Part shown: piece after piece, positions 46,551 to 54,572 of the stretch | How the letters are laid out: each line of letters starts with the position of its first letter | Numbering within the stretch: the stretch's first letter is position 1 | DNA from: Clostridium uliginosum | Lineage (GTDB): Bacteria > Bacillota > Clostridia > Clostridiales > Clostridiaceae | Length of the DNA: 58,484 nucleotides | NCBI RefSeq assembly: GCF_900112485.1 | Contig: NZ_FOMG01000025.1 | Location: 1-58,484 of the forward strand | Direction of reading: 5' to 3' | The notes under the pieces: generated by a model | Database searches by the model: none | What the model was told of the DNA's origin: nothing | The model's input: only the letters and a program-made list of their open reading frames with translations | Program-made: the position numbers and the translations under genes

Positions 46551-46660
46551 TTAACATATTATGTATATTATTTATTATATTGAGCAATAATGATAATAAG
46601 GGATTAATTGGCAACTGATTCTGTATTTGCACCCGCAAGGGTGCTATTTTTTTGAAATTT
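46551..46660 (+). ncRNA. Candidate small RNA of about 75 nt with its own promoter and terminator
   Basis: TTAACA (46551-46556), a 16-base spacer and TATTAT (46573-46578) would start a transcript near 46585. It ends at a compact hairpin GCACCC-GCAA-GGGTGC (46629-46644) followed by TATTTTTTT. The GCAA tetraloop and GC stem stand out in this AT-rich genome. There is no reading frame in it. The pyk terminator lies 260 bases upstream, so this second terminator is not needed for pyk. The family is not recognised. Confidence 0.45.
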
Positions 46661-46679
46661 TATAATATCTATATAGTGT

Positions 46680-46744
46680 TAGGCACATGAAAGAAAGTAA
46701 TAGATAAGCATACTGGTCTATTACTTTTTTTGAATGTGCCTTAG
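46680..46744. repeat. Family A palindromic repeat, short form
   Basis: AGGCACATGAAAGAAAGTAA, TAGATAAGCATACTGG, TCTATTACTTTTTTTG, AATGTGCCTTA. The stem is followed by T7 as in the copy at 23943. Confidence 0.85.
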
Positions 46745-46842
46745 ACAAGAATAATTAGTTTTTTATTACTATTAAGAATAATTTTACTTATATGGAGCAA
46801 ACTAATTAATATATTTCAAAGAAAATAGAAAGAGTGATAATT

Positions 46843-47202
46843 ATGACTAAATTAAACTGTAGCGCTAGAAACTGTGCAAATAATCAACAAGGAATGTGTG
46901 GAGCTGGATATATTATGATTGAAGGTGCAGAAGCACAAAGTAGTTTACAAACTTATTGTTCAAATTATAGAGAAGGTTCATCAACATATGAAGCACAATC
47001 AATGGCTGGTAATGGATATATGGCTAGTTTAATGCAAGCATTTTCATCTATTGATAATGTAGGAATGAATCCAGATGTTAATTGTCATGCTACTAACTGT
47101 TTCTATAATTTAAATGGCAAATGTGAGGCAAGAAATGTAAGTATTTTAATGGATTCATCTCAAGGAGAATTAAACGCTAAATGCCAAACTTTTGTTAGAT
47201 AA
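46843..47202 (+). CDS. DUF1540-domain protein, cysteine-rich
   Basis: A 119-residue protein (ATG 46843; the GTG at 46834 is part of the AAAGAGTG Shine-Dalgarno) with two DUF1540-like cysteine motifs: LNCSARNCANNQQGMCGAG...CSNY at the start and VNCHATNCFYNLNGKCEAR...CQTF at the end, separated by a glycine/serine-rich middle. The regular C-x4-C-x6-C spacing suggests metal binding. Members are common in Clostridium, some linked with spores; no function is established. It stands alone between family A repeats. Confidence 0.85.
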   Translation: MTKLNCSARNCANNQQGMCGAGYIMIEGAEAQSSLQTYCSNYREGSSTYEAQSMAGNGYMASLMQAFSSIDNVGMNPDVNCHATNCFYNLNGKCEARNVSILMDSSQGELNAKCQTFVR

Positions 47203-47209
47203 TATAATA

Positions 47210-47392
47210 ATGCACATTCAAAAAATAACAAATCAGTATGTTGGGCACATGAAAGAAAATAATAGACCAAAGGGGCATCGTATATTTAGGGTCAGACAAG
47301 GAGGTAATTTTTGTTAATAGCCATCTATTAGCTGAATTTGCCGACGTAGTATGACGCAAAATTGGTCTATTATTTTTTTGAATTTGCCTTAG
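47210..47392. repeat. Family A palindromic repeat, composite long form
   Basis: A lone reversed arm (ATGCACATTCAAAAAATAAC and AAATCAGTATG, 47210-47239) precedes a long copy that begins GGGCACATGAAAG and ends TTTGAATTTGCCTTAG. The middle has GGGTCAGACAAGGAGG and a TAATAGC/TTAGC hairpin as in the first copy (1043-1206). A more decayed relative may follow at 47440-47518. Confidence 0.75.
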
Positions 47393-47596
47393 TTTATGTT
47401 GTAACATATTTTGTTGATAAGTTTGAGGAATACATAAGTTACGATCAAATCTTACTTCATTGGTATACTACAAAATATAACCTACATATTGCTCTGTTAT
47501 TTTATTTTACATGACTAAATAAAGATTAAATTATTAATTATTCTATTATATCAAAGTTATAAATATGATATACTTTATAGAAGTTATGATAAAAAA

Positions 47597-47824
47597 AGGC
47601 TCTGTTTTAATATAGCGTTGATATTGTTACATTTTTGTTCAGTTGGCATTAGAATTGCACTTTTAGAACTCTTAATGAGTATTGTCACATTAATTGCTTG
47701 TCCAAAGTTTGCTTTTGGAGCAAGCTGGAATGGGACTATACTCATTTAGATGTTCTTAAGTTTAATTCTTTAGCCCACTGAACAATATGTAACAATATCA
47801 ACATGATTTTAAAACAGAGCCTAA
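47597..47824. repeat. Family B palindromic repeat, copy B3 (long, best preserved)
   Basis: This copy shows the full element: outer arms AAGGCTCTGTTTTAA / TTAAAACAGAGCCT, then GTTGATATTGTTACAT / ATGTAACAATATCAAC, then GTTCAGTTGGC / GCCCACTGAAC, and a long imperfect stem with AGCAAGCTGGAATGGGAC at the centre. Total about 228 bases. It is in the same orientation as B1 and abuts the Shine-Dalgarno of the next gene. Confidence 0.88.
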
Positions 47825-47842
47825 AAAAAGGTGGATTTTGAA

Positions 47843-49213
47843 TTGATAGAAAAAAATGAAGAATATATTTTAGAGATAGTAGCCCAAGGTTATGAAGGTG
47901 AAGGTATAGCCAAAGTAGAAGGTTATCCTATATTTATTCAAGGTGCTTTAATTGGTGAATGTGTTAGGGCTAAGATTACAAAAGTAAAAAAAAGTTATGC
48001 ATATGGAAGAATTGAAGAGATAATAGATATATCAAAAGATAGAGAAGAACCTAAATGTACAAATTATAAGAGATGTGGAGGATGTTCAATCCAACATATG
48101 AACTATAAAAAACAATTAGATTTTAAATGGGATAGAGTAAAAGATTGTGTATCAAAGATTGGTGGATTATCAAAGGATATAGTTAATTATCCATTAGGTA
48201 TGGATAGTAAACCGTATAGATATAGAAACAAAGTCCAACTTCCTATAGGAAAAGTAAATGGAGAAATAGTAATAGGTTTTTATGCTCCAAGAAGCCATAA
48301 TATAATAGATTTAAATGTTTGCTTAATTCAAGATAAGGTTGCGGATAATGTAGCAAATCTTACAAAAAAATGGATTAAGAAAAATAATATCGAACCTTTT
48401 ACACTTGACGGCGAGTTTAATCCTAAAGGAATATTAAGACACATAATGATAAGAAGAGGATTTAAAACAGGAGAGGTAATGGTTGTACTAGTAGCTACAA
48501 CAGAAAAGGTGCCTTATATAGAGGAATTTAAAGAGATAATATTAGAAAATATAGAAGGTGTTAAAAGCATAATATTAAATGTAAATCCTAACAATACTAA
48601 TGTAATTTTAGGAGAAAAATGCATTACATTATATGGAGATGACACTATACAAGATTACATAGGAGATTTTAAATTTAATATATCCCCATTATCATTTTTC
48701 CAAATAAATCCGATACAAACAGAAGTGTTATATAATAAAGCATTAGAATATGCAGGATTGACAGGAAATGAAACTGTATTTGATGCATATTGTGGAGCAG
48801 GAACAATAACATTATTTTTATCCCAAAAGTCAAAAAAAGTATATGGGGTAGAACTAATAGAACAAGCAATTATAAATGCAAAAGATAATTTAAAAGAAAA
48901 TAATGTGGATAATGTAGAATTCTTTGTGGGTAAGTCTGAAGAAATTATACCTAAGCTCATAGAAGATAATATAAAAGCAGATGTGATAGTAGTAGATCCG
49001 CCAAGAAAGGGATGCGATATAAAACTATTAGAAGCAATAGGAAAAGTAAAACCACTTAGAATAGTTTATGTATCATGTGATCCAAGCACATTAGCAAGAG
49101 ATTTGAAAATATTAGAAAATCAAGGATATCAAACAGTAGAAATACAACCAGTAGATATGTTTCCACAAACTAGTCATGTGGAGTGTGTAGTAAAGCTACA
49201 AAGAAAACTGTAA
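47843..49213 (+). CDS. rlmD: 23S rRNA (uracil-5-)-methyltransferase, RlmD/RlmCD family
   Basis: It methylates uracil in 23S rRNA using S-adenosylmethionine. An N-terminal TRAM domain ([23 protein letters not shown]) is followed by the iron-sulphur cysteines [15 protein letters not shown] and, further on, the Rossmann methyltransferase with [26 protein letters not shown] and the catalytic cysteine in [13 protein letters not shown]. The start TTG 47843 fits the Shine-Dalgarno AAAGGTGGA; GTG 47831 lies inside that site. Length is 456 residues from TTG. Whether the target is U1939, U747 or both cannot be read from sequence. Confidence 0.94.
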   Translation: MIEKNEEYILEIVAQGYEGEGIAKVEGYPIFIQGALIGECVRAKITKVKKSYAYGRIEEIIDISKDREEPKCTNYKRCGGCSIQHMNYKKQLDFKWDRVKDCVSKIGGLSKDIVNYPLGMDSKPYRYRNKVQLPIGKVNGEIVIGFYAPRSHNIIDLNVCLIQDKVADNVANLTKKWIKKNNIEPFTLDGEFNPKGILRHIMIRRGFKTGEVMVVLVATTEKVPYIEEFKEIILENIEGVKSIILNVNPNNTNVILGEKCITLYGDDTIQDYIGDFKFNISPLSFFQINPIQTEVLYNKALEYAGLTGNETVFDAYCGAGTITLFLSQKSKKVYGVELIEQAIINAKDNLKENNVDNVEFFVGKSEEIIPKLIEDNIKADVIVVDPPRKGCDIKLLEAIGKVKPLRIVYVSCDPSTLARDLKILENQGYQTVEIQPVDMFPQTSHVECVVKLQRKL

Positions 49214-49299
49214 GCTAACAAAAAATATATTTAAAGTTTAGATTTTACTTAGTAATAGGGATATAAAATGATTTTACAAAGGAAGAGAAGTTATGAAAT

Positions 49300-50085
49300 A
49301 TGAGATTAGATAAATTTTTAGCAGAATCATCCATTGGGAGAAGGAAAACTGTTAGAACTTATATCAAAGAAGGCATGGTTAAGGTAAATGGAGAAGTTAT
49401 AACAGAACCAGCAATAGAAATTAACGAAAGTTCTGATGTTATTGAGTATCTTGGTAAAGTAGTTGCTTATACTGGAAAAGTATATTATATGTTTAATAAA
49501 CCTGCTGGATACATTACTGCAAGAAAGGATACAGTTAATAAAACAGTATTTGATTTTTTTGATGATGCTAAAATGAATGGAGTATTTCATGTTGGAAGAT
49601 TAGACAAAGATACAGAAGGATTATTGTTACTTACCAACGATGGTGAATTTGAACATAAATTAATGTACCCACAAAAGCATGTTGAAAAAACTTATTTTTT
49701 TTGGGCCTTGGGTTCTTTAGACGAGGAAGATATAAAGCAATTAGAACAAGGAATTTACATCGGAAAAGGTGAAATACTAACAAAGCCTGCAAAAATAGAA
49801 GTGCACAAATGCGGAATGTACAAAGAGTTTAAACATGAAATGCCTATTGAGAATTTAAATAATATAGATTCAAACAATTATAACCAGCCAGTTGTCTCTG
49901 GATATATTACTATTACAGAGGGACGTAAGCACCAAGTGAAGCGTATGTTAAAGGTAGCAGGCTGTTATGTAGTATATTTAAAAAGGACTTCCATTGGAGG
50001 ATTAATGTTAGATGAATCAGTGGAAAAAGGTCATTATCGATTGTTGACAGAAGTGGAAATTCAAAAGCTATTTGAAGAATTATAA
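49300..50085 (+). CDS. RsuA-family rRNA pseudouridine synthase
   Basis: A 261-residue enzyme that converts uridine to pseudouridine in rRNA. It opens with an S4 RNA-binding domain (MRLDKFLAESSIGRRKTVRTYIKEG) and has the catalytic motif FHVGRLDKDTEGLLLLTNDG near residue 97 with its aspartate, KTYFFWALG, and the late EGRKHQVKRMLKVAGC. A stretch near 175-205 (NLNNIDSNNYNQ) is an insertion of low complexity. The RsuA group acts on U516 of 16S rRNA and RluB on 23S rRNA; the exact target is open. Confidence 0.94.
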   Translation: MRLDKFLAESSIGRRKTVRTYIKEGMVKVNGEVITEPAIEINESSDVIEYLGKVVAYTGKVYYMFNKPAGYITARKDTVNKTVFDFFDDAKMNGVFHVGRLDKDTEGLLLLTNDGEFEHKLMYPQKHVEKTYFFWALGSLDEEDIKQLEQGIYIGKGEILTKPAKIEVHKCGMYKEFKHEMPIENLNNIDSNNYNQPVVSGYITITEGRKHQVKRMLKVAGCYVVYLKRTSIGGLMLDESVEKGHYRLLTEVEIQKLFEEL

Positions 50086-50119
50086 GTATTTTTTATAAAA
50101 AGAATATATGACTTATGCT

Positions 50120-50152
50120 AGGATTAGGGGAGAAATCTCTTAATCCTCTTTA
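50120..50152 (+). terminator. Terminator after the pseudouridine synthase
   Basis: Arms AGGATTAG and TAATCCT with an inner GAGA/TCTC pairing, then CTTTAAAATTTTG. Confidence 0.65.
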
Positions 50153-50162
50153 AAATTTTGCT

Positions 50163-50275
50163 ATGTTTTAAAAGAGTGTTGATATTTTAATATAAAGGTG
50201 AACTAGTATTGGAATTTACTTTTATGAATGCTACTGTCCATGAGCTTTATATTACAATATCAACATTTATATTTA
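50163..50275. repeat. Family B palindromic repeat, copy B5 (second subtype)
   Basis: The start ATGTTTTAAAAGAGTG TTGATATT and end ACAATATCAACATTTAT are those of family B. The interior is different from B1-B3: AGGTGAACTAGTATTGGAAT, TGCTACTGTCCATGAGC. It matches half copy B4. Confidence 0.75.
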
Positions 50276-50365
50276 TTAGGTAAAAATATGTATCTAATTA
50301 AACTGTATCAAGTATAGTGCGCTATTTTGTCGTTATAATATGAATCATGAGTATAGCTGAAATAT

Positions 50366-50971
50366 TTATTCTAAATGTTTCTCTAAGAATAATGGAATAC
50401 TTTCTGCAAAGAAATCGTTAAAAGTCTTAATAAAATCTTCTTGCCCTTCAGGGAGAATTCCTAAAGAATACTGTATTGCCATTCCATCTAATGCGGCAAC
50501 AAAAATTGATGCAAGACTTTTTTTGAGTTTTTCATTTTCTACTCCAAAAGTATATAAGTACATATTAGCAACCTTATTTATTATGTTATCATAATCTGAT
50601 TTGTATTTTTCTTTTAGTTCACCATTTTTTGAAATTAAATAGCTAATAAGTAATAGATGTAATTTTTGCTCGTCCTTTTTTGACAAACGCATATGTACTT
50701 CATTCTTAACTTCTGATAAAAGCACATCTTTATCTTTTAAATTTGATCCATTTTTTTCTGAAATTTTATAAATAAAATGGATGGAGTGGTTTATTAGATC
50801 ATACAATAATTCGTCCTTGCTTTTATAATGATAATATATTGCGCCAGTAGTAAGTCCTGCTGTAGCTGCAATTTCGCGCATGGTCACTTCTTCAAAGCTT
50901 TTCGTAGTAAATACCTTAATTGCAGCGTCTATAATTCTTAGTTTTCTTTTATTGTTTGTATTTTCTTGCAT
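50366..50971 (-). CDS. TetR/AcrR-family transcriptional repressor
   Basis: A 201-residue regulator with an N-terminal helix-turn-helix (residues about 8-60; FEEVTMREIAATAGLTTGAIYYHYKSKDELL) and a helical ligand-binding C-domain (GILPEGQEDFIKTFNDFF near the end). The C-domain does not identify a ligand. It is the only clear minus-strand gene in the window and is divergent from the DUF5692-like operon. The Shine-Dalgarno on the minus strand is TGGGGGTAA. An extended -10 (TGGTATAAT, minus strand, near 51022-51030) lies upstream. By position it most likely represses its divergent neighbour and itself. Confidence 0.93.
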   Translation of the reverse strand: MQENTNNKRKLRIIDAAIKVFTTKSFEEVTMREIAATAGLTTGAIYYHYKSKDELLYDLINHSIHFIYKISEKNGSNLKDKDVLLSEVKNEVHMRLSKKDEQKLHLLLISYLISKNGELKEKYKSDYDNIINKVANMYLYTFGVENEKLKKSLASIFVAALDGMAIQYSLGILPEGQEDFIKTFNDFFAESIPLFLEKHLE

Positions 50972-51264
50972 ATTACCCCCACTAATGTATTTAGAATTTG
51001 TATAAGTGTTTATTATTGATAATTATACCATAATTTAGGAATTAAAAAGAGTAAATAACCAAAGTAACTTTACCTAACAATTAATTATGAAAATTAAAAA
51101 TGTTAATAATATATAAGTTCTAATTAATAAAATTCATTATTGAGAAGCTAGCTTGTTAAAATTTTGAAAATTACAGATTCAATTTAAATGAACAAAATTT
51201 TTTAGAACATATAAATTAGAAAAAATATCGTAATGTTAAATAATGTATTTAATGTTAAAAAATG

Positions 51265-51292
51265 TTGACAAAATTAGAAAGTGTTTTATAAT
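51265..51292 (+). promoter_or_regulatory. Strong promoter of the TetR-controlled operon
   Basis: Consensus TTGACA (51265-51270), a 16-base spacer and TATAAT (51287-51292). Transcription should begin near 51299. The region 50998-51264 between the divergent genes is AT-rich with no other clear site. Confidence 0.8.
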
Positions 51293-51304
51293 AAAGTTAA
51301 ATAT

Positions 51305-51328
51305 AAAAAATAACAAGCGTTATTTTTT
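51305..51328. promoter_or_regulatory. Palindromic operator candidate for the TetR-type repressor
   Basis: AAAAAATAAC-AAGC-GTTATTTTTT: perfect 10-base arms with 4 bases between, placed just after the predicted transcription start and before the gene. A roadblock position like this fits TetR-type repression. The alternative is a leader hairpin in the RNA. Confidence 0.6.
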
Positions 51329-51353
51329 AATACTCTTAAAGGGAGGATTAGTT

Positions 51354-52277
51354 ATGTTTTTATTTCAACCAATTCCTTGGTATTCTTGGGTGATGTTTTT
51401 TATTGTATTGGGTGGTTTGATGCTATTTAATGAAATTGGTCGTTACAACAAGTACACAGGAATTGCATTGTTTGTGGTATTACCAATATTACTAACTATT
51501 TTTGTTTGGCCTCATACTTCAGGACCAGAATCTGGTCAGTCAACTGCTAACTGGTTTCACTGGGCGAAGACATATTCCGCTCTTGCTGGTTGTAGTATTT
51601 TCATGGGACTACGTTTTTCAGAAAAGATTCAGGCAAAAAAGTGGTATTACTTACTTCCACCAGGAATTTTAGCTCTTAATATTTTGGAGGCGGTTGTTCG
51701 TGAATTTCAGGTTTATGGTATGAATGAGGTTATTAATGGCATGACTTACATGGGTGGACCTTGGAACATCATGAATGGTATTGCAGGCATTCTTAATATC
51801 CTAACTATTTGTGGATGGTTTGGAATCATAGTAAGTAAGGACAAGCAGAAAGATATGATTTGGCCGGATATGCTTTGGTTCTGGATTATTGCTTATGATT
51901 TATGGAACTTTGGTTATTTATATAACTGTGTAACAGATCGTGCGTTCTATGGTGGACTAGCATTGTTGCTGTCTTGCACAATTCCAGCATTCACTATAAA
52001 GAAGGGTGCATGGCTACAACACCGTACTCATACACTTGCTTTATGGATGATGCTAGTTATGATTGTTCCAGAATTTTTTACAGCTGGAAAATACGCAGTT
52101 GCATCTAGTCACAATCCTACAGCATACATGGTTGTTAGTATTATCGCATTAACTGTAAATATTGCAGTTGCTGTATATCAAGTTCGCATAATTTTGAAAA
52201 ACAAGAAAAACCCTCTTAAAGATGAAATTTATACAGAACTTAATTCTTATAAGACTGTTAAAGAGTCTAATATTTAA
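51354..52277 (+). CDS. Polytopic membrane protein, DUF5692-like
   Basis: A 307-residue protein with about eight membrane segments, rich in tryptophan and aromatic residues (FQPIPWYSWVMFFIVLGG at the start; WPDMLWFWIIAYDLWNFGYLYN near 208). This resembles proteins grouped as DUF5692, whose function is unknown. The start is ATG 51354 (Shine-Dalgarno GGGAGGA); the longer frame from 51243 begins before the promoter and is not used. Codon use has more G and C than neighbours (for example CGT, GGC, CTT), which suggests transfer from another lineage. It leads an operon with FAD and iron-sulphur redox genes and may be part of a membrane redox or lipid-modification pathway; this is a guess. Confidence 0.85.
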   Translation: MFLFQPIPWYSWVMFFIVLGGLMLFNEIGRYNKYTGIALFVVLPILLTIFVWPHTSGPESGQSTANWFHWAKTYSALAGCSIFMGLRFSEKIQAKKWYYLLPPGILALNILEAVVREFQVYGMNEVINGMTYMGGPWNIMNGIAGILNILTICGWFGIIVSKDKQKDMIWPDMLWFWIIAYDLWNFGYLYNCVTDRAFYGGLALLLSCTIPAFTIKKGAWLQHRTHTLALWMMLVMIVPEFFTAGKYAVASSHNPTAYMVVSIIALTVNIAVAVYQVRIILKNKKNPLKDEIYTELNSYKTVKESNI

Positions 52278-52359
52278 TAATAAAAATTATTAAAACAGAG
52301 CAATCACAGAAGCTAACAAGCTTCTGTGAAAGCTCTGTTTATTTAAGGAGGACTAAAGT

Positions 52360-52864
52360 ATTCATTATGATGTAATCGTTATTGGCGCAGGTAATGGAGG
52401 ACTATCCACAGGAGCGACTCTTGCTAAGAATGGAAAAAAGGTCTGTTTACATGAAATTTAAACCCAAATATTTAAAGGGCGGATAACAGGTTATTTCTCA
52501 GGCACTTGCAGAGGTGATTAGAAATAACAAAGGTGAAGTGAGATTTAACTGTGGAGCAAAGAAAATTATTATAAAAAACAGTAAAGCGGTAGGAGTTGTT
52601 ACAGAAAGTGGTGAAGAATTAACGGCGGATGTTATTGTATCTAATATTAGTCCAACAGCAACGTACTTTGACCTTATAGATCCACAAGATGTGCCTAAAG
52701 ATGCAGTTAGATATTTAAGTAATTTTAAGCCAAGTAAATCACTTATATCAAACTTAGAATTCGCAGGTGGATTTGTGGGACTTTGTGGTTTTAGCCCAAA
52801 TTATATTCAAGGATATAAAAAGGCAAATGAAATTCTTAAGAAATACTGGAATGGAGGAATTTAA
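52360..52864 (+). pseudogene. FAD-dependent desaturase-like oxidoreductase (phytoene desaturase/CrtI type), broken
   Basis: Three remnants can be read. First, HYDVIVIGAGNGGLSTGATLAKNGKKVCLHEI, the FAD-binding start, stops at 52459-52461 and has ATT (52360) in place of a start codon eight bases after AAGGAGG. Second, in another frame, KYLKGG, a stop at 52484-52486, then QVISQALAEVIRNNKGEVRFN...GVVTESGEELTADVIVSNISPTATYF, the substrate-domain strand typical of CrtI-like proteins. Third, after a likely deletion near 52742, FAGGFVGLCGFSPNYIQGYKKANEIL. About 300 residues are missing. The part from 52514 stays open to 52864 and could still make a 116-residue fragment. Confidence 0.88.
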
Positions 52865-52866
52865 TC

Positions 52867-54021
52867 ATGAAGCAATTTATTTCTGAAATTGAATATATTC
52901 AGGAAATCATGGAAGAAATCGCAGTACTTAAAAAGAATGGTAAGGACTATAGTATAGATCGTGGAAGAACTGCAAAATTAATTGATAGACTACATCCTAA
53001 AAAATTGAATCTTGTATTGTTGGAAATTATTTATAGAACTGATGAGGCTAAAACTTTTCGATTCATATCAAAAAATGAATACCTTCCTCCATTTGAAGCA
53101 GGCCAATATATTAATATATTTGTTGAAATTGGGGGTGTTCGTACAAGTAGACCATATAGTCTTTCTTCATCACCTAAGCAAAGAGCATATTATGATATAA
53201 CAGTTGCAAAAATTAAGAATGGATTTGTATCAAATTATTTTTGGGAGAAGGCTAAGGTTGGTGACAGTTTTGAATCTAGTTCACCTGCAGGAGAATTCCA
53301 TTATAACCCGGTATTTCATGGTAAGAATTTGGTTTTCTTAGCAGGAGGAAGTGGAATAACACCTTTTATGAGTATGACGCAAGAAGTATTAAATGCAGGA
53401 TTGGACAGAAATATTCATTTAATTTATGGTGTTAGAAACGAAGCTTCAGCAATATTTTTAAAAGAATTTAGAGACTTAAGTTCTCGTCATGATAACTTCC
53501 AACTAACCCTTGTTGCATCAGAACCTACAGATGGATATACAGGAGAAACTGGTTTCATTACTGGCGAATTAATTAAAAGGCAGGTAAAAAATTTTAATTC
53601 ATCAAGTTTTTATATTTGTGGACCTCAAGTGATGTGTGATTTTTGTAAAAAAGAGCTTTGGGATTTAGGTGTTATAAACAGAAAGGTTCATCAAGAAATG
53701 TTCGGATTTAGACAGGACATTCAAAATGAACCTGGTTGGCCTGATAGGCTAACAGGAAAAGAAGAATTTACAATTTCATTATCAGATGGAAGAACTTTAA
53801 AAGGTTTTTCAGGAGAATCTTTACTAACTTCACTTGAACGAGCTGGAGTGAGAGTTAATGTATGTTGCCGTTCAGGAGAATGTAGTTTGTGTAGAGTGAA
53901 ATTGGTATCAGGGACTGTTTTCCAACCTAGAGGTGTGTTACAACGCTATGTAGATAAGAAGTACGGATATATTCATTCTTGTAAATCATATCCAATTAGT
54001 AATTTGGAAATAATAATATAG
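52867..54021 (+). CDS. Ferredoxin-NAD(P)H reductase with C-terminal 2Fe-2S domain
   Basis: A 384-residue electron-transfer protein. After a helical start of about 50 residues comes an FAD domain (TSRPYSLSSSPKQRAYYDITV, with RPYS for FAD), an NAD(P)H domain (FLAGGSGITPFMSMTQEV, IYGVRNEASAIF, FYICGPQVMCDF) and a plant-type ferredoxin domain whose cysteines are in VNVCCRSGECSLCRVK (C-x4-C-x2-C) plus a last one in IHSCKS. This order is that of Hcr-like and phenol hydroxylase reductase-like proteins. It would pass electrons from NAD(P)H to a partner enzyme, perhaps the broken desaturase next to it, leaving an orphan. It begins two bases after the pseudogene stop. Confidence 0.93.
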   Translation: MKQFISEIEYIQEIMEEIAVLKKNGKDYSIDRGRTAKLIDRLHPKKLNLVLLEIIYRTDEAKTFRFISKNEYLPPFEAGQYINIFVEIGGVRTSRPYSLSSSPKQRAYYDITVAKIKNGFVSNYFWEKAKVGDSFESSSPAGEFHYNPVFHGKNLVFLAGGSGITPFMSMTQEVLNAGLDRNIHLIYGVRNEASAIFLKEFRDLSSRHDNFQLTLVASEPTDGYTGETGFITGELIKRQVKNFNSSSFYICGPQVMCDFCKKELWDLGVINRKVHQEMFGFRQDIQNEPGWPDRLTGKEEFTISLSDGRTLKGFSGESLLTSLERAGVRVNVCCRSGECSLCRVKLVSGTVFQPRGVLQRYVDKKYGYIHSCKSYPISNLEIII

Positions 54022-54120
54022 ATAATATTAATACGAAAATAACTTTGCTTCAGGGTTAAATACTGCCCTTTTTGAGACCAAGATCTTTGTTTATAATGAT
54101 TTGTTAGGAGGAATAACAAA

Positions 54121-54240
54121 ATGGCTGAAAAAAATTCACATCTTTACATTGATAAATTTTTAGACTTATCTGGAATAAATATGGAAATGTAAACTTGTCA
54201 GATGAGGAAATAGAAAGACTTTCAAAAATATATAGCTAAC
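54121..54240 (+). pseudogene. Small open frame, frameshifted, at the end of the redox operon
   Basis: A clear Shine-Dalgarno TTAGGAGGAATA precedes ATG 54121, giving MAEKNSHLYIDKFLDLSGIN and then a stop at 54190-54192. Shifting frame near there continues GNVNLSDEEIERLSKIYS to 54240. Together they would make a protein of about 40 residues. I do not recognise it. It is either a frameshifted small gene or the two ends of a larger one with a deletion. It was too short for normal gene calling. Confidence 0.45.
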
Positions 54241-54355
54241 TATTTTATATTTATTATCCACTTCATATTTTTACTTTATATTTAATAAGGTATTTTTAAA
54301 AATGTGACTTATAATGTAAACTTCAACTTAAAAGTATATAAATATTTTATAGTAA

Positions 54356-54397
54356 ATATCTCTATGTTAAAATATACAGGTTCTAACATAGAGATAT
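54356..54397 (+). terminator. Hairpin at the end of the TetR-controlled operon
   Basis: Perfect 14-base arms ATATCTCTATGTTA (54356-54369) and TAACATAGAGATAT (54384-54397), 14-base loop. Only a weak T-run follows. Apart from this and the small broken frame, 54022-54572 is AT-rich without other features. Confidence 0.5.
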
Positions 54398-54572
54398 ATT
54401 AGATTAAACGTAGAATTTTTAGATGATTTTAATATAGTTTAAATACATACAATTAGCATAAACTTTTATAAAGAAATTAAGTATAATATTACTGTATAAT
54501 ACTTTATTGAGTATTATATTTAGTAAATTGCATACTTTACAAAATAATTATATAAGTATTGGAGAAATACAT

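Noticed and set aside
53012..53200. Plus-strand frame of 62 codons inside the ferredoxin reductase gene
   Set aside because: It lies fully within the reductase in another frame and has no start signal.
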